Positions 28,982-36,871 of a DNA stretch of 51,190 nucleotides are shown piece by piece. A program made the position numbers and the translations under genes. Below the pieces are notes generated by a model. It had not been told where the DNA came from and did not search any database. It saw only the letters and a program-made list of their open reading frames with translations. The stretch comes from Melioribacter roseus. Lineage in GTDB: Bacteria > Bacteroidota > Ignavibacteria > Ignavibacteriales > Melioribacteraceae. The stretch's first letter is position 1. Every line of letters begins with the position of its first letter. The DNA lies in the NCBI GenBank assembly GCA_020722065.1, contig DYLK01000019.1:1-51190 (forward strand). Reading direction: 5' to 3'.

Positions 28982-30877
28982 CTACAAAGAATTGATTTGT
29001 GTGTACCAGGAACTCGATTTTTCTAACATTTTATTGATATTTTTAACGAGTTGATGTGGGTCGTGCAAATAACCTTCAAGAAGTAAAGCTCCCTGATAAA
29101 GTTGATTTGTTACATCAGAAATATATGGATCGTTGTTATTCGCTTTATATACTTTCAGTAAATTTCTAACTAAAATGTGATCTGGGTTAACTTCCATTAT
29201 TCGTTTCGGAATAGATTTATCATTTTGAGAGATTTGCATTATTTTTTGCATCGTTGCTGAAATACTATCATCAGGATTTAGCAAAACTACAGGGCTATCA
29301 CTTAATCTTTTACTTTCTTTTACGGCTGTAACTTTATCACCAAGAATTTCTTTCATTTTTTCAAAAAGAGATGATAATTGAAGTTTCTCGTCTTTAGAAA
29401 GTTCTTCAGTTTTTTTATCATCTAACTTTTCGTCAGTAAATTTTTCTAATTTTGATAAATCTGCTTGGTCAACAGATTTTATTTCAAATTCCTTGTATTT
29501 TCTTACTGAATTTATAGCAAATTCATCCAAAGGATCAAAAAGATAAATGATTTCTATTCCCTTTTTCTTAAATATTTCAGTTTGAGCAGCGGTTTCTACT
29601 GCTTCGCGAGATTGTCCGAAAATATAATAAATTTCCTTCTGACCTTCTTTCATACGAGCAACATATCGTTCAAAACTTGTAAGTTGCTTTTCATTTTCGT
29701 TAAAAGAAGAATTAAATCGATACAAATCAAGCCATTTTTCTTGATTTGCGTAATCTCCGTATCCTAAAGTAAATACTCTTCCGTGCTCTTTCCAAAATAC
29801 TTCATATTCTTCGGCTCTATCTTTTGCCATTTTCATCAAGTGCGAAAGAACGGTGGTTGTAACACTTGATGAAATCTTATTGAAGATTATATTCTGTTGC
29901 AAAGTTTCGCGGGAAATATTTAGTGGAATATCTTCAGATTCTACTATTCCTTTTACAAAACTTAAATATTCGGGTAATAATTCCTTATTTTGATGTTGAA
30001 TCAACACGCGTCGAACGTATAAATCCAAGCCATAATTATCACGATTATAACCAAAAAAATCGAAATTTTTCTTTGGGATAAATAATAAACTAGTGAATTG
30101 AATTGGTGCGTCAACTGAAGTATGAATAACTTCCATCGGTGGTTCACTATCATAAGTAAATGATTTGAAAAATTCATCATATTGTTCTTTCTTTATAGAA
30201 GATTTTGGTTCACGCCACAATGCCGAAACTGTGTTAATTTGCTTTTCCCCAAGCTTTATTGGAAAAGAAATAAAATTTGAGTGAGTTTTTATGATATTTT
30301 CCAATCTATAATCTTCAGTAAAATCTTTCTCTTCTTCTTTCAGAAATATTTCAACTTCTGTTCCTCGTTCAAAATTATCTTCCATTTCTGAAAGTGTGTA
30401 ACTTCCCAATCCGTCAGATTCCCAAATTACAGCCTTTTCTCCAATTTTGTAAGATTTTGATTTTACAATCACCTTTTCGGCTACCATAAAAACAGAATAG
30501 AAACCAACACCAAATTTTCCGATAAGATTTGATACATTTTCTTTGCTTTCAGATAGTATTTTAAGAAATTCACCTGTACCCGATTTTGCAATTGTGCCAA
30601 TATTTTCAATTATTTCATCAACTGTCATTCCAATGCCGAAATCGCGAATTCGTAAAATATTTTTCTTTTTATCTGCGGAAATTTTAATCTCTAGTTCAAG
30701 ATTAGAGTTCTCAATTTCCATCCCTTTTATTTGGTTGAACCTTAATTTATCTGAAGCATCAGAAGCGTTTGATATTAATTCACGTAAAAAAATCTCTTTA
30801 TTTGTATATAAAGAATGAACTAGAATATTTAATAATTGTTTGATTTCAGCTTTAAACTCGAAAGTTGTTTTGTTCAA
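28982..30877 (-). CDS. htpG: Molecular chaperone HtpG (Hsp90)
   Basis: About 631 residues. The GHKL ATPase domain has ELISNASDASDKLRF, DFGIGMT (ATP-binding D and G) and GKFGVGFYSVFMVA. The middle domain has the catalytic-loop arginine in LNISRETLQQN, and the C-terminal dimerisation domain follows. An ATG lies at 30889, but GGAGG sits exactly 5 nt before an in-frame TTG at 30877, and the protein would then start M-N-K-T-T-F-E-F, as in typical HtpG. I therefore choose the TTG start. The ATP-dependent chaperone acts in the cytoplasm. The upstream zinc-ribbon gene is about 40 nt away on the same strand. Confidence 0.95.
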   Translation of the reverse strand: MNKTTFEFKAEIKQLLNILVHSLYTNKEIFLRELISNASDASDKLRFNQIKGMEIENSNLELEIKISADKKKNILRIRDFGIGMTVDEIIENIGTIAKSGTGEFLKILSESKENVSNLIGKFGVGFYSVFMVAEKVIVKSKSYKIGEKAVIWESDGLGSYTLSEMEDNFERGTEVEIFLKEEEKDFTEDYRLENIIKTHSNFISFPIKLGEKQINTVSALWREPKSSIKKEQYDEFFKSFTYDSEPPMEVIHTSVDAPIQFTSLLFIPKKNFDFFGYNRDNYGLDLYVRRVLIQHQNKELLPEYLSFVKGIVESEDIPLNISRETLQQNIIFNKISSSVTTTVLSHLMKMAKDRAEEYEVFWKEHGRVFTLGYGDYANQEKWLDLYRFNSSFNENEKQLTSFERYVARMKEGQKEIYYIFGQSREAVETAAQTEIFKKKGIEIIYLFDPLDEFAINSVRKYKEFEIKSVDQADLSKLEKFTDEKLDDKKTEELSKDEKLQLSSLFEKMKEILGDKVTAVKESKRLSDSPVVLLNPDDSISATMQKIMQISQNDKSIPKRIMEVNPDHILVRNLLKVYKANNNDPYISDVTNQLYQGALLLEGYLHDPHQLVKNINKMLEKSSSWYTQINSL

Positions 30878-30917
30878 TGTTACCTCCATAATTTTAATGT
30901 AAGTTAATATAATTCAA

Positions 30918-31208
30918 TTATTTAATGATAAAATTTGTAAGTATGAATTTTACTAAATACCCTGCAACTGCTGCAATAATGAAGTAAGTAATTAGATTTT
31001 TAAACGATACCGAAGTAAGTGTATAATTTGATTTTGTACCTCGCCAACCACATTCCCGACAGCGATAATATCTAAAAAAAGTAAATTTCGTTACAAATTG
31101 TTCCCAATTATTATGGGATTTTGATCTTCGAAGCGAACCCTGACTTTTGCAGTTCGGACAACTCGCAAATTGTGCATTATTGTGAAATATAATTTTTGGT
31201 GATCTCAT
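30918..31208 (-). CDS. Small zinc-ribbon membrane protein
   Basis: 96 residues of no recognised family. Residues 17-54 have CPNC and CREC, a four-cysteine zinc ribbon separated by about 30 basic residues. A C-terminal hydrophobic segment (about 71-92) could anchor it in the membrane. Its ATG overlaps the stop of the TauE/SafE gene by four bases (31205-31208), so it is translationally coupled. Function unknown. Confidence 0.72.
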   Translation of the reverse strand: MRSPKIIFHNNAQFASCPNCKSQGSLRRSKSHNNWEQFVTKFTFFRYYRCRECGWRGTKSNYTLTSVSFKNLITYFIIAAVAGYLVKFILTNFIIK

Positions 31209-31999
31209 GATAATATCAATAATTTTAATGAATACATTATTAAAAATAAAGAAAAGATAATTTTTATAAGTCGATTTGATGATTTGTTTAGAAAATGGAT
31301 CCCTACTTTTGGACCAAATAATGCTCCAATTCCCAATAGAATACTTGTCAAAAAGTTAACATATCCAATTTGATAAGGTTCATCAAACGTTTGATTTGTT
31401 GTAATAAATTGTAACATAGAAATGGAAATTGTAACTAAAATTATTAATGATGAAGTTCCAACTGACTTCTTAAAATCTAATTGTGTAAAAAAGTAAAGTA
31501 TTGGTCCATAAAAGATACCACCTCCCAAACCGCTTACTATTGCAATTCCTCCAAAAATAATCCCAAGTAAAATCTGAAGAATTGGTTTTGATTTCCCTAC
31601 TTTCTTAATTTTTTCATCCAAAAAAATTAAATATAAAGCGACAAGAATTAATACTATTGCAAGAATTTTAATTAGTAATTCGTGATTCAATTTACTCATT
31701 ATTAATGGAATAATTAATGCGGATATTGTTGCTCCAATTAATAGTGGAATTGCAGTTTTGAAAGAAACATTATTATTCTTTTTATGTTGATATAATGAAG
31801 CTGATGATGTTAAAATCGTTGTAAAAAGTGAAGTTGCAATTACTACTTGAATTGTTTCTAAAGATTTTATAAGGCCAAATTGTCCAACCGAAATCAATAC
31901 GGGCACAAAAACCAATCCACCACCAATTCCAAGTAAGCCAGACAAAAAACCACCTACAAATCCAGCAATAATCAAAAAAACAAAGAAAAGAATTTCCAT
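31205..31999 (-). CDS. TauE/SafE (DUF81) family permease
   Basis: 264 residues, the usual size, with about eight hydrophobic helices and the two family repeats. Each repeat starts with a glycine-rich loop: GFLSGLLGIGGGLVFVPVL near the N-terminus and GIAIVSGLGGGIFYGPIL in the second half. The family includes sulfite, sulfonate and other anion exporters; the substrate cannot be set from sequence alone. Its ATG overlaps the stop of the S41 protease gene by one base (TAATG) and its stop overlaps the zinc-ribbon gene start by four. Confidence 0.9.
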   Translation of the reverse strand: MEILFFVFLIIAGFVGGFLSGLLGIGGGLVFVPVLISVGQFGLIKSLETIQVVIATSLFTTILTSSASLYQHKKNNNVSFKTAIPLLIGATISALIIPLIMSKLNHELLIKILAIVLILVALYLIFLDEKIKKVGKSKPILQILLGIIFGGIAIVSGLGGGIFYGPILYFFTQLDFKKSVGTSSLIILVTISISMLQFITTNQTFDEPYQIGYVNFLTSILLGIGALFGPKVGIHFLNKSSNRLIKIIFSLFLIMYSLKLLILS

Positions 32000-33645
32000 T
32001 AACGCCTTTTCAAAATCTTGTTATAAAGTTTAGTGTTTTCAATAATTTTTACTGCTGTTGCTAATTGTTCATCAAATCCCTGTGCATATTCAATTTTTCC
32101 CTTCAAACCCATGCTTCGTGAAACAAGCTCTAATTTTATCAATTTTACGATTTCTTGCTTTTCTTTATTCAAAGCTGAACTTGATTTTTGAACAAGAATT
32201 GACTTAAATTCTGCAAATTTTTCACTCAATTCTTTTGATTCTTTTACAGATTTACTTTTTTCAATTTTTTCGATTGCCTTTCTATCTTCTCCGAGATAAT
32301 CAAAATTGTTCGCATTTAAGTATTCTTTAAATAATTCAAATATTTGATTATCAGAAATTTTTGAAATTTGAATTTTTCCGTCTTTTTCATTTTCATTAAA
32401 ATAATGTGATGCAAACTTGAAAAACATTCCAGACGAAAGTAATTCTTCTAAAATTGGACTTAATTCAAATGATTTCACAACTGAATCTGGCGTAATTCCA
32501 CCAGCCGACATTACAATTCTTCCATTATCTGTCTTAAATTTGGTGGCAATATTTCTTTGTGGAACTTCAAGTACTTTGTTATTATAATTCAATTTTTGAA
32601 TTAATCTTCCACTTGGCGTATAATATTTTCCAGTTGTAAGTTTTAATGTATTATTATATGGCAATTTAATAACCGATTGCACCAAACCTTTTCCAAACGA
32701 AGTTTCTCCAACAATCACACCTCGATCATGATCTTGAATTGCACCAGCAACAATTTCTGAAGCACTTGCAGAATTTCCATTAATTAGTATAACAAGTGGA
32801 ATTTTTCCCGCAATTGGCGATTCTTTTGAATAATATTTTTCAATTTTCACAGAATCTTTATTTGCGACTGATACAATCAGTTGTTCCGTATTCAAAAATT
32901 TTTCAGAAATATCAATTGCGGCATCAAGTAATCCGCCTGGATTTCCTCGCAAATCAAGAATTACACTTTTAATTTCTCGTTCTTTTTGCTTTGATTCGAA
33001 CTCATTCCGCAATTCTGTTCCAGCAGTTCTTGTAAAACCAGTTAGTTTTATATATAAATTATTGCTATTCTTCGGGAAAAATTCGCAATAAGTAATATTT
33101 TTAAGAATTATTTCTTCACGAACTAAATTAAAAGAAAGTGTATCTTCTTCACCTTGTCTTAAAATTTTTATTTTTACAAAACTTCCAGGTTCTCCTTTTA
33201 ATTTACTTCCCAAATCTTCATAATTGCTTTCATTTATTGGAATAGAATCGATTTTAACAATCACATCACCTATTCTTAAACCCTGAATTTGAGCTGGATA
33301 ACCATCCAACAAATCCATAATTGTAACTTGATTATCTTGTAACCCAACCGTGGCGCCAATCCCACCATATTTTCCGTTTGTAATTACTTCAACATCTTTC
33401 TCTTTTTCATAGTTATAAAAATTTGAATAGGGATCAAGTGAACTTAACATTCCTTCAATTCCTTTTTCCATAAATTTTTGCGGATTGATATTATCTACGT
33501 AATTTATAGTTACTTGCTTGTAAACTTCACCAAAAATGTCGATGCTTTTCGATATTTCAAAATATATATCACCATCACTTCGTAGTATAAATCCAAAAGT
33601 TAAAAAGATAAATGCTATAAAAAATATGTTTTTATTAAATTTCAT
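31999..33645 (-). CDS. C-terminal processing peptidase, S41 family
   Basis: 548 residues. An N-terminal membrane anchor or signal (about 7-22) is followed by a helical region (DPYSNFYNYEKE), a PDZ domain (about 90-170, GGIGATVGLQDN and GLRIGDVIVKIDS) and the S41 core. The catalytic serine is likely S294 in NSASASE and the general base K319 in SFGKGLVQ, the 25-residue spacing of the family. A basic helical tail ends the protein. Such proteases trim C-termini of periplasmic or membrane proteins. GAGG overlaps the end of tmk, and the ATG directly follows the tmk TAG. Confidence 0.94.
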   Translation of the reverse strand: MKFNKNIFFIAFIFLTFGFILRSDGDIYFEISKSIDIFGEVYKQVTINYVDNINPQKFMEKGIEGMLSSLDPYSNFYNYEKEKDVEVITNGKYGGIGATVGLQDNQVTIMDLLDGYPAQIQGLRIGDVIVKIDSIPINESNYEDLGSKLKGEPGSFVKIKILRQGEEDTLSFNLVREEIILKNITYCEFFPKNSNNLYIKLTGFTRTAGTELRNEFESKQKEREIKSVILDLRGNPGGLLDAAIDISEKFLNTEQLIVSVANKDSVKIEKYYSKESPIAGKIPLVILINGNSASASEIVAGAIQDHDRGVIVGETSFGKGLVQSVIKLPYNNTLKLTTGKYYTPSGRLIQKLNYNNKVLEVPQRNIATKFKTDNGRIVMSAGGITPDSVVKSFELSPILEELLSSGMFFKFASHYFNENEKDGKIQISKISDNQIFELFKEYLNANNFDYLGEDRKAIEKIEKSKSVKESKELSEKFAEFKSILVQKSSSALNKEKQEIVKLIKLELVSRSMGLKGKIEYAQGFDEQLATAVKIIENTKLYNKILKRR

Positions 33646-34269
33646 CTATTCCTCATATTTAGGATGATTTTTGATGTAATATTGAATTTCAGCTTGAACT
33701 TCTTCAATTGATTTTAATCCGTTAATAATAACAACTCGTTTTTCCATTTTTGCAATTTCATTGTAACCATTTAGTACATTTTGATAAAATTCGATATCGG
33801 AAATTTCAATTCTATCTAACTCAACAATAGTTCTTTTCAATTTTCTGTTAGAAATTGTTTGCAAAGGAACGTCAATAAAAAAAGTTAAATCGGGTTTTGT
33901 TTCTGAAAGTGTAAATTTATTTAATTCGTTGATAAAATTCACATCAATTCCACGACCAAATCCTTGATAAGCTGTGGAAGAATCGTGAAATCTGTCAGAT
34001 AAGACAAAGTATCCTTCATTAAGTTTCGGAATTATTTTTTCATTCAACAACTGAACTCTACTTGCGTAAAAAAGAAGAAGTTCTGTTTTTTCGTGCATTT
34101 TAGAATTTTTTTTATCGAGTAGTAATTCCCGTATTTTTTCGGAAATTTCCGTTCCACCTGGTTCGCGAATTAACATAACTTTTTTATGATTTGCTTCCAA
34201 ATATTCTTTTGTTTTTTCTATTTGAGTTGATTTTCCGCAAAAATCTAACCCTTCAAATGTAATAAACAT
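33646..34269 (-). CDS. tmk: Thymidylate kinase
   Basis: 207 residues. P-loop FEGLDFCGKSTQ at the N-terminus, REPGGTEISEKIRELLL, and SDRFHDSSTAYQGFGRG, all standard in TMP kinase. It phosphorylates dTMP to dTDP in DNA precursor synthesis. The P-loop reads GLDFCGKST where GxDGxGKST is usual, a small variation. It is coupled directly to the protease gene downstream and follows the YbbR gene by 1 nt. Confidence 0.95.
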   Translation of the reverse strand: MFITFEGLDFCGKSTQIEKTKEYLEANHKKVMLIREPGGTEISEKIRELLLDKKNSKMHEKTELLLFYASRVQLLNEKIIPKLNEGYFVLSDRFHDSSTAYQGFGRGIDVNFINELNKFTLSETKPDLTFFIDVPLQTISNRKLKRTIVELDRIEISDIEFYQNVLNGYNEIAKMEKRVVIINGLKSIEEVQAEIQYYIKNHPKYEE

Positions 34270-34270
34270 A

Positions 34271-35179
34271 TCAGTTCTTAATCACATATTCAATTTTATC
34301 TGGAATCAAATTGACAATCTTAAAATTCTTATCTGTACTTATTTTTGGGATGATAATTCCATTTGTATCCAAAATTGCATCGTCGTAATTTATTATCGCT
34401 TTAATATCTTCAGGTTTTGATGCCGCTATTATATCAATTCCACCACGAATTAGAACAGAAATTTCTTGAGGGAAAATATGTAATTCCCTATCGCTGCGTT
34501 GTCCAATTATTTGAATTGGCACATTTTGTATAATTCTATCACTTATTTTCTGAACACTAAAACTAATTACAGCAGAATTTATATCTGAATTTACACCGTA
34601 TGGAATTTTTAATGGATAAGTATCATTAACATCTGTATTCAAATTTGAAAATTCAATTGGAGCAGTTAGAATAGTATCAATTTTAGCAATTTGAGATTTA
34701 ATTCCAGAAATATTAATTTTAGCTGGAATTACAAGAATATCTGACACATAATCGTAACCATTTTCAAATTTAATTTTAAGATCTGGTTTAATTATAACTT
34801 CCTTCTCTGCGTTACTTTCCAATTTAACGGTAATTACAGAAGGAGAAATTGAAACTACATTAACTGTTGAAGGCAAAAGATTATTTTCCTTAAGTATCTG
34901 GCTTGTTGAGAATGTGTGCGTAAGTTTATCTGGTTTAATTTTTACTTTCAATACTTTACCTTTACCCCAATAATAATTTGAAAGTAACCAACCTTCGGCT
35001 TCAACATTCACAATAATAAATTTATCAGATTTTGATTTTACAGCATACTGATTTCCTTCAACTTCAACTTTAATTGGGAAATAAATATTCGCATAAAACG
35101 AATCAGAAAGTGTAACAAAAACCCACAAAACAGTGGAAAATGCTACAACATACAATATTTGTTTCCAATTTTTTTTCAC
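34271..35179 (-). CDS. YbbR-domain (CdaR-like) membrane-anchored protein
   Basis: 302 residues. An N-terminal membrane helix (about 8-28, ILYVVAFSTVLWVFVTL) starts a protein of repeated YbbR-like beta domains; strands such as FYANIYFPIKVEVEG and YDYVSDILVIPAKINISG fit. In Firmicutes the related CdaR regulates the diadenylate cyclase CdaA encoded beside it. No CdaA is next to this gene, so that role is unproven here. It starts the run YbbR-tmk-S41-TauE-zinc-ribbon, and the shell-protein genes lie upstream beyond a hairpin. Confidence 0.82.
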   Translation of the reverse strand: MKKNWKQILYVVAFSTVLWVFVTLSDSFYANIYFPIKVEVEGNQYAVKSKSDKFIIVNVEAEGWLLSNYYWGKGKVLKVKIKPDKLTHTFSTSQILKENNLLPSTVNVVSISPSVITVKLESNAEKEVIIKPDLKIKFENGYDYVSDILVIPAKINISGIKSQIAKIDTILTAPIEFSNLNTDVNDTYPLKIPYGVNSDINSAVISFSVQKISDRIIQNVPIQIIGQRSDRELHIFPQEISVLIRGGIDIIAASKPEDIKAIINYDDAILDTNGIIIPKISTDKNFKIVNLIPDKIEYVIKN

Positions 35180-35239
35180 AAATTTATAATAATAATTAAT
35201 GATAAATATAATAATAATTGAGGATTTTTGAGGAAAAGC

Positions 35240-35267
35240 AAATGAGATAGGCGAAACTATCTCATTT
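35240..35267 (-). terminator. Hairpin at the end of the shell-protein operon
   Basis: AAATGAGATAG (35240-35250) and CTATCTCATTT (35257-35267) form a perfect 11-bp stem with a GCGAAA loop. The upper arm overlaps the stop codon of the second shell-protein gene (35266-35268). On the minus strand it is followed by TGCTTTTCC, a moderate T-tract, so it probably terminates the shell-protein transcript. Confidence 0.65.
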
Positions 35268-36090
35268 ATCTCATTTCTTTAAACATTTGTAGTAAAGTTG
35301 TTCTATTTGCTTTGGAAATCTCTCTCCCTTTTATCGGAAAGTTTGTAAAACTTCTTGCAAAATGCCTTAATTGCTGAACATTTAAACTTTCTAAATCATT
35401 TTGAGATGGCAATTCTGATAATATTTCGGCTTTATTTGGTGATTCTAATTCAGAATTCATTTCAGATTCTTCTATTTTTTCTGTTAGATTTTCTTTAACA
35501 AGAACCTCTTCATTCTTCGGATTTAATGAATTATCAATTTCATCAACAGAAAATATTTTATGCTCTGAATCATGTAAATTTTTTTCTTCAGAAACTTCTT
35601 CTAATAATTCATCCACTTCTTCGGTTTTTAGTTCTTCATTAATTAAAGAGTCTTCAGTATCTTCGAAATTAATAAATTCATTTTGCTTTTTAGAATCATT
35701 ATAATTGCTCGTTATTTCAGATTCTCCCTTTTCAGTTACTTCCAATTGAGTAAATAAATCAATCTGATTTTTTTCATTTTCTTTATTATTTCTTCTTTTA
35801 TGTTTTTTTTCTTTTGGATTAATTTTAAAAAGTATTGATTCAAGTTGGTCATCAGGTCTTGGAATTACATGGGTAGAAACCAATTGTCCAACACGTTGTG
35901 CGGCAACTGCTCCAGCATCAACAGAAGCTTTAACAGCCGCAACTTCCCCAGCAACTTTAATTAAAACCATTGCTCCTGTTGTATATTCCTTCCCAATAAG
36001 TTGTACATTCGAAGCTTTTAGCATTGCATCAGCGGCTTCAATAGCTCCAATCAATCCTTTAGTTTCAATCAACCCAATTGCAAGAAGCAT
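35266..36090 (-). CDS. Microcompartment shell protein with acidic linker and SAP/Rho-N-like tail
   Basis: 274 residues. Residues 1-90 are a BMC-H shell domain (GLIETKGLIGAIEAADAML, VKASVDAGAVAAQRVG, VSTHVIPRPDD), paralogous to the gene upstream. Its pore loop reads TTGAMV, without the usual small polar residue. A basic patch (about 94-108, KEKKHKRRNN) follows, then about 125 residues very rich in E, D, S and N, predicted disordered. The last 40 residues (LNVQQLRHFARSF...KANRTTLLQMF) resemble helical SAP or Rho N-terminal motifs. BMC proteins with C-terminal extensions exist (PduK, EutK), but this arrangement is not one I recognise. GGA lies 5 nt before the ATG, 2 nt after the partner gene. 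The tail may recruit cargo or bind nucleic acid; this is inference. Confidence 0.85.
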   Translation of the reverse strand: MLLAIGLIETKGLIGAIEAADAMLKASNVQLIGKEYTTGAMVLIKVAGEVAAVKASVDAGAVAAQRVGQLVSTHVIPRPDDQLESILFKINPKEKKHKRRNNKENEKNQIDLFTQLEVTEKGESEITSNYNDSKKQNEFINFEDTEDSLINEELKTEEVDELLEEVSEEKNLHDSEHKIFSVDEIDNSLNPKNEEVLVKENLTEKIEESEMNSELESPNKAEILSELPSQNDLESLNVQQLRHFARSFTNFPIKGREISKANRTTLLQMFKEMR

Positions 36091-36092
36091 TG

Positions 36093-36371
36093 CTATCCTT
36101 TTTTAGGTAGAATTAATTCAACATCATTATGTGGACGTGGAATTACATGAACTGAAACTAGTTCACCTACTCTTTGTGCTGCTGCTGCTCCAGCGTCAGT
36201 TGCGGCTTTAACAGCCCCGACATCACCACGAACCATAACTGTAACATATCCACCACCAATAGTTTCTTTGCCAATTAATTCAACTTTTGCGGCTTTTACC
36301 ATTGCGTCAGCAGCTTCAATAGACCCAACTAACCCTTTCGTTTCTACCATTCCTAATGCATCAAGTGCCAT
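36093..36371 (-). CDS. Bacterial microcompartment BMC-H shell protein (PduA/EutM type)
   Basis: 92 residues, a single canonical BMC domain. [40 protein letters not shown] and [18 protein letters not shown] are close to PduA and EutM. Such proteins make flat hexamers that tile microcompartment shells. The pore loop is IGGGY, glycine replacing the serine of the PduA GSG pore. GGAG lies 6 nt before the ATG. The shell domain of the next gene is its paralogue. No vertex (BMC-P), trimer (BMC-T), aldehyde dehydrogenase or other signature enzyme is in the window. Confidence 0.96.
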   Translation of the reverse strand: MALDALGMVETKGLVGSIEAADAMVKAAKVELIGKETIGGGYVTVMVRGDVGAVKAATDAGAAAAQRVGELVSVHVIPRPHNDVELILPKKG

Positions 36372-36402
36372 AATTAACTCCTATTTAGTTAAATTCTTTA
36401 TG

Positions 36403-36433
36403 AAAACTTACTTTTTTAAGATGTGAAAGTCAA
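36403..36433 (-). promoter_or_regulatory. Candidate promoter of the shell-protein operon
   Basis: On the minus strand TTG (36433-36431), a 20-nt spacer and TAAGTTTT (36410-36403) match the Bacteroidota pattern TTG, N19, TAnnTTTG but for one base and one extra spacer position. It lies 31 nt before the BMC-H start, within the 68-nt gap after ruvX. This suggests the pair can be transcribed on its own. Confidence 0.45.
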
Positions 36434-36439
36434 TATATA

Positions 36440-36871
36440 CTATTTTTTTATTGAATCAAGATAATTTTGCAATATAACTGCAGCTGCCATTTTGTCAACA
36501 AGAGATTTATCTTGCCTTTTCTTTTTCGATTTAACACTTTCAATAATTTGATGCTCCGCTATTTTTGATGAATATCTTTCATCTATTGTTTCGATTTGAA
36601 TATTTGTTTTTAATTGTAATTCATTGATAAATTCATGAACTTTTTTTGCCAAATCTGATTCTGTACCGTCATTATAAAATGGTAATCCAATAATAATTTT
36701 TTCAATATTATAGCTTGCAATTGTTGATAAAAAATCTTTCCAAAAATGTGAGTTATTGTTTAGCGTAACTAGACTTGTTGCAAATAGTTGTAAAGGGTCA
36801 CTTATTGCTAACCCAATTCTTTTGATTCCCCAATCAATAGCAAGGATACGTAATTCATTGTTAATTAACAA
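36440..36871 (-). CDS. ruvX: Putative pre-16S rRNA nuclease / Holliday junction resolvase RuvX (YqgF)
   Basis: 143 residues of the YqgF family with an RNase-H-like fold. Acidic residues sit in ILAIDWGIKRIGLAISD, in TIDERYSSK, and in DKMAAAVILQNYLD at the end. Family members are implicated in 16S rRNA 5'-end maturation. The start overlaps the relA/spoT stop by 11 nt, so the two are coupled. Confidence 0.92.
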   Translation of the reverse strand: MLINNELRILAIDWGIKRIGLAISDPLQLFATSLVTLNNNSHFWKDFLSTIASYNIEKIIIGLPFYNDGTESDLAKKVHEFINELQLKTNIQIETIDERYSSKIAEHQIIESVKSKKKRQDKSLVDKMAAAVILQNYLDSIKK

